DNA of 64,000 nucleotides from Anaerozeibacter sp031551775 (GCA_031551775.1 JAVBND010000010.1:1-64000), one strand, 5' to 3'. Counted from the stretch's first letter, positions 33,802 through 43,380 are shown. Program-made: numbers and translations. Notes: generated by a model not told the origin, from the letters alone.

Positions 33802-35337
33802 TCAGCCCACCTCCTCTTGGCGTTTAAGCCCCAGCATGTAAAGGCCCAGTTCCTGTTCGCTGACCGGCGTCGTGTTGTCGAGCTCGGCCACAATCTGCCC
33901 TTTGTACATCACGAGGATCCGATCGCTCAGTGAGATCAGCTCGTTGAGGTCGGCCGATACCAGGAGGATTCCGCGGCCCGCCTTGCGCATGTGAAGTATC
34001 TTCGTATGGATAAACGAGATCGCGCCGACATCGATGCCGCGCGTCGGCTGCTCGAGCACCAGCAGATCGCTGCCCGCCGTGAACTCGCGCGCCACGATCA
34101 CCTTTTGGATGTTGCCGCCGGACAAGCTCTTGATGGGGCGCTTCTCGCTCGTCGTCTTGACGGCAAAATCGCGTATCAGCTTCAAGCTGTTTAACTTGAT
34201 TTGTTTTCCCTTTAAAAGCATTGCCCTGCCGCTGAAACCGTCAACATTTGAGGCGATCAGGTTTTCCTCAACGCTCATGGCCGCCGCGCAGCCGTTCACC
34301 ATGCGGTCCTCCGGCACGTAGGATACGCCCGCTGCGCGTATGCTTCCGATTTTCTCCCCGGTGACCTCCTTGCCCTTTAGAAAGACCTTGCCCGCCTGGA
34401 CGCCCCGGTTTGCGGTGACGAGTCCGACCAGCTCGCTTTGGCCGTTGCCCTCGACCCCCGCGATGCCGACGATTTCGCTGTCCCGGACGTTCATCGAGAC
34501 GCCGTTGAGCTTCATAACGCCGAACTGATCCGTATAGAAAAGCCCCTGGACCGAAAGCAGCTCGCGCCCCGGCGCGTGTCCCGCCTTGGTGTAATCAAAC
34601 ACCACCTTGTGCCCGACCATGAGGTTTGATATTTCCTCTGTGGAAACGCTGGCCGTATCATAGGTGCCAATGGTCTCGCCGCCGCGAAGGATGGTGATGC
34701 GGTCGCTGATGCGCTTGACTTCATCGAGTTTGTGGGAGATGAAAATCACCGTCATGCCGTGCCGCTTGAGCTCGAGCAGCCTTTCAAACAGCTCATCGGT
34801 CTCCTGCGGCGTCAGCACGGCGGTGGGTTCGTCCAGGATGATGATGCGCGCTTCCCGATACAGGATTTTCAATATCTCAAGCTTCTGCTTCATGCCCACG
34901 CTCATGTCGCGCACCAACCGGCCCGGCACAATGTCAAACCCATACTTGGCTGACAGGTCCCGGCAAATCGCGATTTCCTGGGCGCGGTTCGTGAACTGAG
35001 GCGCGTCCTTCGTCCCCAGCACCAGGTTTTCCGCCGCGGAAAATTCCTCCACCAGCATGAAGTGCTGATGCACCATGCCGATGCCATGCTTCAGCGCATC
35101 TCGGCTGGACGCAAAACGCATCGGCTCGCCGCGCAGAAAAAGCTGCCCGGAGGTGATTGCCTCCATGCCGAACAGCATCTTCATCAGCGTGCTCTTGCCC
35201 GCGCCGTTTTCCCCGACAAGGGCGTGGATCTCGCCTTCGCGCACGCAAAAATTCACGTTGTGGTTGGCCAGAATGCCGCCGTCATAGATCTTGGTGACAT
35301 TCTTAAGCTCCAGCAGGTTCGTCTCGGCCAAGCCCAT
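33802..35337 (-). CDS. Nucleoside ABC transporter ATPase (NupO-type)
   Basis: 511 residues, two fused ATPase domains. Domain 1: Walker A GENGAGKST, MVHQHFMLVEEF (the HQHFML region characteristic of nucleoside/BMP systems), signature MSVGMKQKLEI, Walker B IILDEPTAVLTP. Domain 2: GVEGNGQSE degenerate P-loop, LSGGNIQK, LLVLEQPTRGID with Glu in place of Asp. ATG 35337 has GGGGGTGG; a TTG two codons later is possible. First gene of the operon, divergent from deoD. Confidence 0.92.
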   Translation of the reverse strand: MGLAETNLLELKNVTKIYDGGILANHNVNFCVREGEIHALVGENGAGKSTLMKMLFGMEAITSGQLFLRGEPMRFASSRDALKHGIGMVHQHFMLVEEFSAAENLVLGTKDAPQFTNRAQEIAICRDLSAKYGFDIVPGRLVRDMSVGMKQKLEILKILYREARIIILDEPTAVLTPQETDELFERLLELKRHGMTVIFISHKLDEVKRISDRITILRGGETIGTYDTASVSTEEISNLMVGHKVVFDYTKAGHAPGRELLSVQGLFYTDQFGVMKLNGVSMNVRDSEIVGIAGVEGNGQSELVGLVTANRGVQAGKVFLKGKEVTGEKIGSIRAAGVSYVPEDRMVNGCAAAMSVEENLIASNVDGFSGRAMLLKGKQIKLNSLKLIRDFAVKTTSEKRPIKSLSGGNIQKVIVAREFTAGSDLLVLEQPTRGIDVGAISFIHTKILHMRKAGRGILLVSADLNELISLSDRILVMYKGQIVAELDNTTPVSEQELGLYMLGLKRQEEVG

Positions 35338-35345
35338 CCACCCCC

Positions 35346-35430
35346 ATGAATGTTTGGTTATGAATACGCGTATAGTATAACAGATATCCTCACCCATGCG
35401 GAAATAGGAATATGCGATGAATATCCATCG
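35346..35430. promoter_or_regulatory. Divergent nup/deoD control region with ATGAAT repeats
   Basis: ATGAAT occurs at 35346-35351, 35360-35365 and 35417-35422. The last lies in an imperfect palindrome CGATGAATATCCATCG (35415-35430, outer 5 pairs perfect). A minus-strand TATACT lies close to the ATPase gene. Probably a binding region for a nucleoside-responsive regulator not encoded here. Confidence 0.45.
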
Positions 35431-35511
35431 TTTTTTGCTATTTTCTCCGCCCGGGGTGGTTGTAGTATGATGTCCATATAGACGTGTCACGCGAGACGAA
35501 AGGAGCAAAAA

Positions 35512-36240
35512 ATGGCGGCATTACAAAATGTACCAACGATTCACATGGAAGCAAAGATGGGCGACGTGGCGAAAACCGTGCTGATGCCCGGCGATCCGCT
35601 CAGGGCCAAATCGATTGCCGAGACCTATCTGACGGACGCAGTGTGCTTTAACCGGGTGCGCGGGATGCTGGGCTACACCGGCTTTTACAAGGGAAAACGC
35701 GTATCGGTCATGGGATCGGGCATGGGCATGGCGTCGATCGGCATCTATTCCTACGAGCTGTACGCCGGGTATGGGGCGGAAAACATCATCCGAATCGGCA
35801 CATGCGGCGCGGCGGCCGCAGACATCAACATCCGCGATGTGGTCCTGGCCAGCAAGGCGTATTCGGTTTCAAATTTCGCCTTTGTGCAGCAGGGCTTTAC
35901 CGGCAACTGCATGCCCGCGTCGGAAGCGCTCAACGGGGTCATCGGGAATGTCGCGCGGGAATTGTCCATGAAACTGGTCACAGGCGCGATTCGCTCCGGC
36001 GATGTGTTCTACATGGAGGACATTCCGCGCGAGCGCGCAAGCTACATGGACGAAGTCAAGGCGCTTGAGATGGAGGCCTACGCGCTGTTCACCAACGCCA
36101 AGGCGCTGAACAAAAACGCGGCGTGCCTTTTGACCGTGACCGACAAGCGCATGACCGGCGAAGCGATCCCTGCAGTTGAGCGGGAAAAGCACCTGAACGA
36201 GATGTTCGTTCTGGCGCTGAACGCGGCCATCCGCCTGTAA
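35512..36240 (+). CDS. deoD: DeoD-type purine nucleoside phosphorylase
   Basis: 242 residues. It cleaves purine (deoxy)nucleosides with phosphate to the base and (deoxy)ribose-1-phosphate. Family landmarks: PGDPLRAKSIAETYL at about 24-38 (phosphate loop), VMGSGMGMASIGIYSYEL, IRIGTCGAAAADI, and EMEAYALF near 184. AGGAG lies 6-7 bases upstream. Facing away from the nucleoside importer, it would handle what that importer brings in. Length and motifs are complete. Confidence 0.95.
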   Translation: MAALQNVPTIHMEAKMGDVAKTVLMPGDPLRAKSIAETYLTDAVCFNRVRGMLGYTGFYKGKRVSVMGSGMGMASIGIYSYELYAGYGAENIIRIGTCGAAAADINIRDVVLASKAYSVSNFAFVQQGFTGNCMPASEALNGVIGNVARELSMKLVTGAIRSGDVFYMEDIPRERASYMDEVKALEMEAYALFTNAKALNKNAACLLTVTDKRMTGEAIPAVEREKHLNEMFVLALNAAIRL

Positions 36241-36257
36241 GGCGCGTCAAACCATCA

Positions 36258-36296
36258 AAAAGCGCGGAGCCGCATCCAATCGGCATCCGCGCTTTT
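36258..36296. terminator. Bidirectional terminator between deoD and fhs
   Basis: 11-bp perfect outer stem AAAAGCGCGGA / TCCGCGCTTTT with an inner GCCG / CGGC stem. A-run on the left and T-run on the right suit both converging genes. Confidence 0.85.
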
Positions 36297-36321
36297 GGTT
36301 TGCCCTCTGTGCGGTGTTGCC

Positions 36322-37995
36322 CTAGAACAAACCCGAGATGGTGCCGTCCTCGTCCACATCGATTTTTTCAGCCGCGGGCGCCTTGGGGAGGCCCGGCATG
36401 GTCATGATATCGCCGGTCAGCGCCACGATGAAGCCCGCGCCCGCTGAAACCTTGAGGCTTCTGACGCTCACTGTGAATCCCTTCGGCGCGCCGCGAAGGA
36501 GGGCATTGTCGGAAAAGCTGTACTGCGTCTTGGCCATGCAGATCGGGTGGTTTCCGTACCCCAGGGCCGTCAGTTCCTGGGCCTGCTTCTTCGCGGCCGG
36601 TTGCAGCTCTATGCCGTCCGCGTGGTACACCCGCTTCGCGATCGCGCTCAGTTTCTCTTCGATTGATTGTTCAAGTTCATACGCATAGTTCAGCGCGCTC
36701 GCCTCTTCGCACAGCCGAACCACTTCCTCCGCCAGCGCCCGCCCGCCTTCGCCGCCCTTGCCCCACACTTCGCTCAGCGCGCAATTGACGCCAAGCGCGC
36801 GGCACCGGTCCTCGATCAGCGCAAGTTCCGCCTCGCTGTCGGTCGGGAAGCGGTTGATCGCCACCACGCATGGCAGGTTGAATACCGTTTTGATGTTTGT
36901 AACGTGCCGCAACAGGTTGGGCATTCCCTTCTCAAGCGCGGCCAGGTCTTCCCGGCTCAGGCATTCCTTGGCCGCGCCGCCGTGGTGCTTGAGCGCCCGG
37001 ACGGTCGCCACCACCACCACCGCCGAGGGGCTGAGCCCCGCCATGCGGCACTTGATGTCAAGGAATTTTTCCGCGCCCAGATCCGCGCCGAATCCGGCTT
37101 CCGTCACGGCGTAGTCGCCCACCTTGAGCGCCATCTTGGTCGCCATGATCGAATTGCAGCCGTGCGCGATGTTGGCGAACGGGCCGCCGTGGATGAACGC
37201 GGGCGTCCCTTCAAGCGTCTGAACCAGGTTGGGTTTGAGCGCCTCCTTGAGCAGCGCCGCCATGGCCCCTTCTGCCTTCAGGTCACCCGCCGTTACCGGC
37301 GTTTGATCGTATCTATAGCCCACTATCATGCGCCTAAGCCGCTCCTTGAGGTCGGCAATCGAGCCCGACAGACACAAAACCGCCATGACCTCCGACGCCA
37401 CGGTGATGTCGTATCCGTCCTCGCGCGGCGCGCCGTTCACGCGCCCGCCCAGGCCGTCCACGACAAAGCGCAGTTGCCTGTCGTTCATGTCCACGCACCG
37501 CCGCCAGGTGATCCGCCGCGGGTCGATCCCAAGCGCGTTGCCCTGATAGATGTGGTTGTCGAGCATCGCCGCGAGCAGGTTGTTCGCCGCGCCGATGGCG
37601 TGGAAGTCGCCGGTAAAGTGCAGGTTGATGTCCTCCATCGGCACCACCTGCGCGTATCCCCCGCCCGCCGCGCCTCCCTTCACGCCAAACACCGGTCCCA
37701 GCGACGGCTCGCGCAGCGCCACGACGCTTTTCTTCCCAATGCGCCTGAGCCCGTCGGCCAGGCCCACCGTGGTCGTGGTCTTGCCCTCGCCTGCGGGCGT
37801 GGGCGTTATCGCCGTGACCAGGATCAGCTTTCCGTCCGGTTTTTTGCTTTCGCTCAGCGCCTTGAGGTCAATCTTCGCCTTGTAGCGCCCGTACTGCTCT
37901 ATGTACCCCTCGCAGATCCCCGCATCCTTCGCGATTTCCACAATGGGCTTCATCTGCTGGCCCTGCGCGATTTCTATGTCGGTCTTGTATTCCAT
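36322..37995 (-). CDS. fhs: Formate-tetrahydrofolate ligase
   Basis: 557 residues, full length. It makes 10-formyl-THF from formate, THF and ATP, entering one-carbon metabolism or the methyl branch of acetogenesis. P-loop TPTPAGEGKTTTTVGLADGL at about 65-84; the substrate region EPSLGPVFGVKGGAAGGGYAQ (cut here to key residues GPVFGVKGGAAGGG) and NLHFTGDFHAI follow. GGGGAGGG upstream of ATG. It has its own strong promoter and stands alone: no folD, fchA or acetyl-CoA synthase genes are near. It is compatible with, but does not show, a link to the UroD-like methyltransferases 8 kb away. Confidence 0.97.
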   Translation of the reverse strand: MEYKTDIEIAQGQQMKPIVEIAKDAGICEGYIEQYGRYKAKIDLKALSESKKPDGKLILVTAITPTPAGEGKTTTTVGLADGLRRIGKKSVVALREPSLGPVFGVKGGAAGGGYAQVVPMEDINLHFTGDFHAIGAANNLLAAMLDNHIYQGNALGIDPRRITWRRCVDMNDRQLRFVVDGLGGRVNGAPREDGYDITVASEVMAVLCLSGSIADLKERLRRMIVGYRYDQTPVTAGDLKAEGAMAALLKEALKPNLVQTLEGTPAFIHGGPFANIAHGCNSIMATKMALKVGDYAVTEAGFGADLGAEKFLDIKCRMAGLSPSAVVVVATVRALKHHGGAAKECLSREDLAALEKGMPNLLRHVTNIKTVFNLPCVVAINRFPTDSEAELALIEDRCRALGVNCALSEVWGKGGEGGRALAEEVVRLCEEASALNYAYELEQSIEEKLSAIAKRVYHADGIELQPAAKKQAQELTALGYGNHPICMAKTQYSFSDNALLRGAPKGFTVSVRSLKVSAGAGFIVALTGDIMTMPGLPKAPAAEKIDVDEDGTISGLF

Positions 37996-38036
37996 GGCGC
38001 ACCCTCCCCGGTAATCCTATTTGAGTGGTTGCCTTT

Positions 38037-38065
38037 ATTATATATCCGCTTCGTGGTTTTGCCAA
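38037..38065 (-). promoter_or_regulatory. Promoter of fhs
   Basis: Minus strand TTGGCA (38060-38065), 17-base spacer, TATAAT (38037-38042), 41 bases before the ATG. Confidence 0.8.
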
Positions 38066-38103
38066 GAACCGAAGTTAAAATGACCCGATTCCCGGTCGCT
38101 CCC

Positions 38104-39429
38104 CTATACAGCGGTCCCCGGCGCCGGGCTCTGAGCCGCGCGGTCATTTCGCGGGTACTTTGCGTCCGCAATATACAACTGTCCCATTTCACGCGTCACA
38201 CCTTGGTTCTTGATGATCCGGCCAAAGAATTCCCCGCTCCTCTTTACGCTGCGCGCCTGCGAATCGTAATCAACCTTTACGAGGCCAAACCGCGCGCTTT
38301 CACCCTCGAGCCACTCAAAGTTGTCGGTAAAGCACCAATGGTAGTAGCGCTCGACCGGCAGGCCCGTCTTGACGATCGAGCGAAGATGCTCCGCGATGTA
38401 GCGCGCGCGAAATGTGTCGTGTTCGTCACAGGTTCCGTTCTCGGTCACATAGATCGGGCGGCCCAGCACCGCGTACAGTTCCCGCGCGCACTCGGCGATG
38501 CCTTCCGGGTAGATCTCCCAGCCCAGGTCGTTGACCTCAACATCTTGTCGAACCCCGTCGCTCAGGCTGCTGACCGTTGAGCGCGTGTAGTAATTGAGTC
38601 CCAGGAAATCGGCGTATTCGCCGGGCCGAACGCCCATCGGGTTCGTAAGCGGCCACCCAAACCGTCCCCTGAGGCAAGCGTTTGACAACAGGCCCTGAAA
38701 CAGCGCCTTGCCCAATTTCGCGCACAGTTGGTGCCACGGGTTGAACGCGTTTTGGGGCGCGAAAGCGCGCATGTGGTGCGCGAACCCCACCTTGGTTCCC
38801 GCAAACCCCATGGCGCGGCGTTCCTCATGGATGATTTGATACGCCTTTACATGGCAACCCGCCATGACCGACATGACTTTCAGCGCCTTCATTGGGTTCT
38901 TCTCGCCAGGCGGAAACCCGCCCGCCAAGTAGCCCTGCACCGCGAAGACGTTGGGCTCGTTGACGGTGACGTATTCGCTTGCGATATCTCCGAAAGCGCG
39001 CACCGCGCGGCGGACGTAGCTCAAGTATTTCCCGGCGTTTTTCGCATCGGCAAAACCGCCGCTTTCCTCAAACCACATGGGATTGGCAAAGTGGTGCAGC
39101 GTCACCATCGGCTCAATGCCGTTCTCCTTTACGCATTCAAGCAGCTTGCGGTAGTAAAGAACCGCGTCCGGGTCGAACGCGCCTTCGCAAGGCTCAACGC
39201 GCGCCCACTCGATGCCCAATCTGTACACCTGAACGCCCATCTCGCGCATCAGCCCGATGTCGGATTGAAAAACGTGAACATGGTCATTGGCGCGGCGCGG
39301 GCTGCTGCCGTCCAGGATGTGCCCGCGGTCGGCCCAGTCGTTCCAGGTGTGCCTGACATCTCCGCCCTCAATTTGCGCCGCCGCGCTCGCCACGCCGAGT
39401 TTCATGCCTCTTGGCAGTTCAAAATACAA
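38104..39429 (-). CDS. Glycoside hydrolase family 1 (beta-glucosidase-type)
   Basis: 441 residues, no signal peptide, so it acts on imported or phosphorylated glycosides in the cytoplasm. Acid/base Glu158 in TVNEPN and nucleophile Glu330 in YVTENGT are both present; the N-terminal AAAQIEGG motif and WARVEP near 76 are normal for GH1. TTG 39429 is preferred because GGGAGGG lies about 7 bases upstream; an in-frame GTG 8 codons earlier precedes that site. A TATAAT box lies just upstream on the minus strand, after the terminator of the sugar ABC operon. The aglycone or sugar specificity cannot be told. Confidence 0.9.
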   Translation of the reverse strand: MYFELPRGMKLGVASAAAQIEGGDVRHTWNDWADRGHILDGSSPRRANDHVHVFQSDIGLMREMGVQVYRLGIEWARVEPCEGAFDPDAVLYYRKLLECVKENGIEPMVTLHHFANPMWFEESGGFADAKNAGKYLSYVRRAVRAFGDIASEYVTVNEPNVFAVQGYLAGGFPPGEKNPMKALKVMSVMAGCHVKAYQIIHEERRAMGFAGTKVGFAHHMRAFAPQNAFNPWHQLCAKLGKALFQGLLSNACLRGRFGWPLTNPMGVRPGEYADFLGLNYYTRSTVSSLSDGVRQDVEVNDLGWEIYPEGIAECARELYAVLGRPIYVTENGTCDEHDTFRARYIAEHLRSIVKTGLPVERYYHWCFTDNFEWLEGESARFGLVKVDYDSQARSVKRSGEFFGRIIKNQGVTREMGQLYIADAKYPRNDRAAQSPAPGTAV

Positions 39430-39516
39430 TTTCAATCCCTCCCCCGGTTCCACTCTATGCGAAAACGCAAACCTCAGCGTCCATTATACTATGAAACGGG
39501 GCCAAAAAGCAAAAAA

Positions 39517-39549
39517 CGAGCCGTATCGCGCGAAACGCGACGCGGCCCG
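39517..39549 (-). terminator. Terminator of the hexuronate-linked ABC operon
   Basis: Minus strand: GC-rich stem (GGGCCGCGTCGCG pairing with CGCGCGATACGGCTC, with G-U pairs) followed by GTTTTTT. It separates the binding protein gene from the GH1 gene. Confidence 0.7.
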
Positions 39550-39587
39550 CATGTTAAACCAGCGCTTACGCCATTGCGCTTTTTCGA

Positions 39588-40565
39588 TTAACGGCCCAGA
39601 ACCGCCGCGACCTCGGCGGAACCCACGTTGTCGGCGTTGACCAGCATGACGCCGGTGTCAACCGACTTCTCCGCCACCGCGCCGCCGTTGGCGAGTTCGA
39701 GCGCGGTCTTGACGCCGTCGTAGCCCATGAAGTACTGCCTTTGCACGACAGAGGAAACGATGAAGTTGCCGCCCTTGATCATGTTCTCGATTTCAACTGA
39801 GAAATCAAAGCCCACCATGGCGATATCGGTGCGGTTCGCTTCGGTCAGGCCGGTCACGAAGCCGACGGTAGAGCCGTTGTTGGGCCCGAATACGGCCTTG
39901 AGGTTCGGGTAAGTGGTCAGAAAGTCCTGGCAGAAGCCGACGGCCTTGCTGACGTCGCCTTCGTTGACCTTGATGTCGTTGTTGAGCACGGTCCAGGTTG
40001 CGGGGGCATTGGCGGTCCAGTAGGCGTTGAAGCCCGCCAGGCGGTCGATGATGGTCTGGGAGCCGGCGGAGCCCACCTGCACGGCGACCTGCGCTTCTTC
40101 CGCCTCCGAAACGCCCAGCTTCTTGAGGTTCTTAATCATTTCCTGCGCGGCCATTTCGCCCGCGGTTACGTTGTTGGTCATGAGCTCCGCGCTGTACTTG
40201 TCGCCGGTGACGGTGGTGTCAACCAGGACCACCGGGATGCCCGACTCATAGGCCTCGCGCACCGGGTTTGCAAGCGACACGCTGTCCACCGGCCCGATCA
40301 CGATGCCGTCGGCCTGCGCCGAGACGGCGTTTTGCAAAAGGGTGATTTGGCCTTCGATGTCGGATTCCGCGCCGACGCCGACGACGACGACTTCACAGCC
40401 CAGGTCCTTGCCCGCCTGCTCCGCGCCCTGCTGGAGCACCGCCCAGTACTGGTTGCCGATGACCTTCACGATCAGGTAGATGGTCTTGCCTTCCGCCGAC
40501 GCGGTCACCGCGAACGCGCCGAGGGAAAGCATAAGGACGAGTGCCAACGCCAGAAATTTCTTCAT
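39588..40565 (-). CDS. Sugar ABC transporter substrate-binding protein (RbsB-like), hexuronate-linked
   Basis: 325 residues; signal peptide MKKFLALALVLMLSLGAFA ending TASAEG, no cysteine. Peripla_BP_4 fold: YLIVKVIGNQYWAVLQQGAE, ADGIVIGPVDSVSLANPVRE, GIPVVLVDTTV, AVFGPNNGSTVGFVTGL. AGGAGG 8 bases before ATG. It is third in the operon ATPase-permease-receptor, which faces the LacI-uxa operon, so a hexuronate or a pectin/glucuronide fragment is the likely ligand. Confidence 0.9.
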   Translation of the reverse strand: MKKFLALALVLMLSLGAFAVTASAEGKTIYLIVKVIGNQYWAVLQQGAEQAGKDLGCEVVVVGVGAESDIEGQITLLQNAVSAQADGIVIGPVDSVSLANPVREAYESGIPVVLVDTTVTGDKYSAELMTNNVTAGEMAAQEMIKNLKKLGVSEAEEAQVAVQVGSAGSQTIIDRLAGFNAYWTANAPATWTVLNNDIKVNEGDVSKAVGFCQDFLTTYPNLKAVFGPNNGSTVGFVTGLTEANRTDIAMVGFDFSVEIENMIKGGNFIVSSVVQRQYFMGYDGVKTALELANGGAVAEKSVDTGVMLVNADNVGSAEVAAVLGR

Positions 40566-40629
40566 GAATGGTTCCTCCTTTTATAATGCAATTGGCCGCC
40601 TTGCCAAAAGCTCACCGGAAGCAAACGGA

Positions 40630-41625
40630 TCAACCGCCCGCTTTTCTATGGCGCCGCGCTTCAACCGCGCACGCGCCGACCAGGATCAAGCCGATGATGA
40701 TCTGCTGGGTGAAGGAATTGACGCCGTTGAGGTTGAGCCCGTTCCTGAGCACGCCCATGATGAGCGCGCCGATGATGGTGTTGAGGATCGTGCCTTCGCC
40801 GCCGTTGTTGGACACGCCGCCCAACACCGCCGCCGCGATGGCTTCGAGTTCGTAGCCCTGACCGGCCGTCGGCTGGGCCGAGGAGATGCGGGAAGCCACG
40901 AGAATTCCGCAAATGGCCGCCGAGAAACCGCTGACGCAGTATGCAAACATACGGGTCCTGACCGCATTGATGCCCGAGAGCTTGGCCGCTTCAAGGTTTG
41001 AACCGCACGCGTAAATCTGGCGACCCACGCGGGTCTTGGAGAGCAGCACCGCGAGCATCGCGCCGTAAACAAGGGTGATGATGACGCTGTAGGGCAGCCC
41101 GCCCGGCAGACGCCCGCCGCCCAGAACATAGAACGCATCTTGCACCTGCTGGCTTGGGATATTGGTGGTGTAGACCGGCGCGCCGTTGACCAGGAGGTTT
41201 GCCATGCCGCGGTAGACCCACTGGGTGCCGAGCGTCGCGATAAAGGGCACGACACCCAGAATCTCAATCGTGAAACCGTTGATGACGCCGGTTGCGATGC
41301 CCATCGCGAGGCACAGCGGGATGCAGATCCACAGCGGAATCCCCCGCGTGAGGAGCGTCACCACGATGATGCCCGACAGCGCCATGCTCGCGCCCGCCGA
41401 CAAATCGGTCCCGCCGCAGATCAGGCAGAAGGTCAGCCCATAGCCGATGATGGAATAGGTGACCACCTGCTGAAGGATGTTGATCAGGTTGGTCTGGGCG
41501 AGAAAGAGCTTAGGCTGAAGGACCGCAAAAAGTGAAAACAGCAAAATCAGCGCCATTCCCGACAAAAGCGCCTTCTTCATTGCGACGCTCAGGTTGCTCA
41601 GGGGCCCTGCGTTATTCTTCTCCAT
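40630..41625 (-). CDS. Sugar ABC transporter permease (RbsC-like), hexuronate-linked
   Basis: 331 residues, about eight to ten membrane segments. GYGLTFCLICGGTDLSAGAS and ELEAIAAAVLGGVSNNGGEG are the two RbsC-family signatures. AAGGAG precedes the ATG. It lies 30 bases downstream of its ATPase gene. Confidence 0.93.
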   Translation of the reverse strand: MEKNNAGPLSNLSVAMKKALLSGMALILLFSLFAVLQPKLFLAQTNLINILQQVVTYSIIGYGLTFCLICGGTDLSAGASMALSGIIVVTLLTRGIPLWICIPLCLAMGIATGVINGFTIEILGVVPFIATLGTQWVYRGMANLLVNGAPVYTTNIPSQQVQDAFYVLGGGRLPGGLPYSVIITLVYGAMLAVLLSKTRVGRQIYACGSNLEAAKLSGINAVRTRMFAYCVSGFSAAICGILVASRISSAQPTAGQGYELEAIAAAVLGGVSNNGGEGTILNTIIGALIMGVLRNGLNLNGVNSFTQQIIIGLILVGACAVEARRHRKAGG

Positions 41626-41655
41626 GGTGCCACTCCTTCAAAAGCGTATCGCGCG

Positions 41656-43170
41656 TTACCCGTTCGCGGCTTTCTTTTCGAGCTTGTTATAACCCGCCGC
41701 CAAGTACAGAATTTCTTCCTGCGTGGTTTCCTTGGTCGTAAGCTCGCCGTTGACCGAGCCTTCGTGGATCACCAGCACCCGGTCCGACATGCCGAGAATT
41801 TCCGGCAATTCGCTTGAGATCATGATGATCGCCACGCCCTCATCGCTCAAGCGGTTGAACAACTCGTAGATTTCGAATTTCGCGCCCACGTCGATGCCGC
41901 GCGTGGGTTCGTCCACGATCAGCACCTTGACATCGTTGCACAGCCACTTTGAAAGAACCACTTTTTGCTGGTTGCCGCCAGAGAGATTGCGGCACAACTG
42001 CCGCAGCGACGGCGTCTTGGTGCGCAAAAGCCGGCGGTACTTCTCGGCGTTTTTCGCGCCTTCGCGATCGTCGATGAAGCCGTGTCTTGACAGCTTTTTA
42101 AGGTGCGCCATGTTGGTGTTGTATTGAACGTCAAGGCCCAGCGCCAGCCCGTCGTACTTGCGGTTCTCGGTCGCGTAGCCGATGCCGTGCCGGATGGCCT
42201 GCCCGACCGACTTGACCGAAATGGGCCTTCCTTCAAGCGTAAGTTCCATCGAATCGGCCTTGTCGGCTCCAAAGATCAAGCGCATGATCTCGGTGCGCCC
42301 CGCGCCCACCAGCCCCGCGATGCCCAGGATTTCGCCCTTGCGCACGTTCAAGCAATCGACTTTGACCTTGTTGCCGCGGCGGATGTTTTTTGCTTCAAGC
42401 GCCACATCGCCGATTTTTCTTTTATATTTTGGGTACTTGTCCTCAAGCGACCGGCCAACGATCATGTTCACCAGCTCATCAAGGGTAATGTCGCGAAGGT
42501 TCTTTGTCCCGATGTACTGCCCGTCGCGAAGTACGCTCGCGCGCTCACAGATCTTGGAAAGCTCCTCCATGCGGTGGGATATGTATACCATGCCCACGCC
42601 CTTGCTTTGAAGGTTGCGGATGATGCGGAAGAGTTGCTCGATTTCGCGCTCGGTGAGCGTAGCGGTCGGTTCGTCCAGCACCAGAATGCGCGCGTTGTAG
42701 CTGATGGCCTTGGCGATTTCAACCATCTGCTGCTGCGCCACGCTCAGCGTCCTGACCACCGTGCGGGACGGGATGTTGATGCCCAGATCCCTGAGGATCT
42801 TGGTCGCGTCATCGTGCATTTGCTTATCCGAGATAAAGCCCCTCTTCTTGGGCGGGCGGCCGATGAAGATATTGTCGGCCACCGTCAGGTGCGGGCACAG
42901 TTGGAGTTCCTGAAAGATGATGCTGATGCCGAGCTCGTGCGCCTTGGCAACCGAGTCGATCGCCACCTTCTGTCCCTCGATGTATATCTCTCCTTGGTCG
43001 GCTTTGAATACGCCGGTCATGATCTTCATAAGCGTGCTCTTTCCCGCGCCATTCTCGCCGACCAGGCCGTGCACTTCTCCTTTGTTGACGGAAAAACTCA
43101 CGTTGTCGAGCGCTTTTACGCCAGGGAACGACTTGCTGATGCCCTCCATGCGAAACAGTTCCTCATCCAT
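41656..43170 (-). CDS. Sugar ABC transporter ATPase (RbsA-like), hexuronate-linked
   Basis: 504 residues. Domain 1: GENGAGKST, IIFQELQLCPHLTV, LSVAQQQMVEI, ILVLDEPTATLTE. Domain 2: GLVGAGRTE, LSGGNQQK, VLIVDEPTRGID. First gene of the importer operon, divergent from the LacI-type regulator gene, with a strong promoter and a candidate operator just downstream of its -10. Confidence 0.94.
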   Translation of the reverse strand: MDEELFRMEGISKSFPGVKALDNVSFSVNKGEVHGLVGENGAGKSTLMKIMTGVFKADQGEIYIEGQKVAIDSVAKAHELGISIIFQELQLCPHLTVADNIFIGRPPKKRGFISDKQMHDDATKILRDLGINIPSRTVVRTLSVAQQQMVEIAKAISYNARILVLDEPTATLTEREIEQLFRIIRNLQSKGVGMVYISHRMEELSKICERASVLRDGQYIGTKNLRDITLDELVNMIVGRSLEDKYPKYKRKIGDVALEAKNIRRGNKVKVDCLNVRKGEILGIAGLVGAGRTEIMRLIFGADKADSMELTLEGRPISVKSVGQAIRHGIGYATENRKYDGLALGLDVQYNTNMAHLKKLSRHGFIDDREGAKNAEKYRRLLRTKTPSLRQLCRNLSGGNQQKVVLSKWLCNDVKVLIVDEPTRGIDVGAKFEIYELFNRLSDEGVAIIMISSELPEILGMSDRVLVIHEGSVNGELTTKETTQEEILYLAAGYNKLEKKAANG

Positions 43171-43243
43171 CGGGATGTCCCGCCCCCTTTATACCGAGCG
43201 AATCGCCCATGTTATCCGTGTATTGAACGCTCCAAATCGTGTA

Positions 43244-43251
43244 CGTTAACG
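43244..43251. promoter_or_regulatory. Candidate LacI-type operator, copy 1
   Basis: Palindrome CGTTAACG 15 bases downstream of the ABC operon's -10 box, a roadblock position. A second copy lies at 43381-43388. Confidence 0.5.
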
Positions 43252-43265
43252 ATTCCATTGCTTGC

Positions 43266-43294
43266 ATTATACCGTAACCATTTCGCTCGGTCAA
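43266..43294 (-). promoter_or_regulatory. Promoter of the hexuronate-linked ABC operon
   Basis: Minus strand TTGACC (43289-43294), 17-base spacer, TATAAT (43266-43271). The leader is about 90 bases. Confidence 0.8.
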
Positions 43295-43380
43295 TGGTCA
43301 TTTTACACAAATTATTCCCACGCAACTGCGGTCAATATCTTTAAGTTGAGGATTTTGTATCGATTGCGCGCGGGGCGAAG

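Noticed and set aside
36667..38580. 637-codon plus-strand open frame opposite fhs and the glycosidase gene
   Set aside because: It is antisense to two well-recognised genes, is rich in Arg/His/Val from GC-rich codon shadows, and shows no domain.
40580..40607. TTGGCA-N16-TATAAA promoter-like pair before the receptor gene at 40565
   Set aside because: A start site there would fall within the ribosome binding site, leaving no usable leader.
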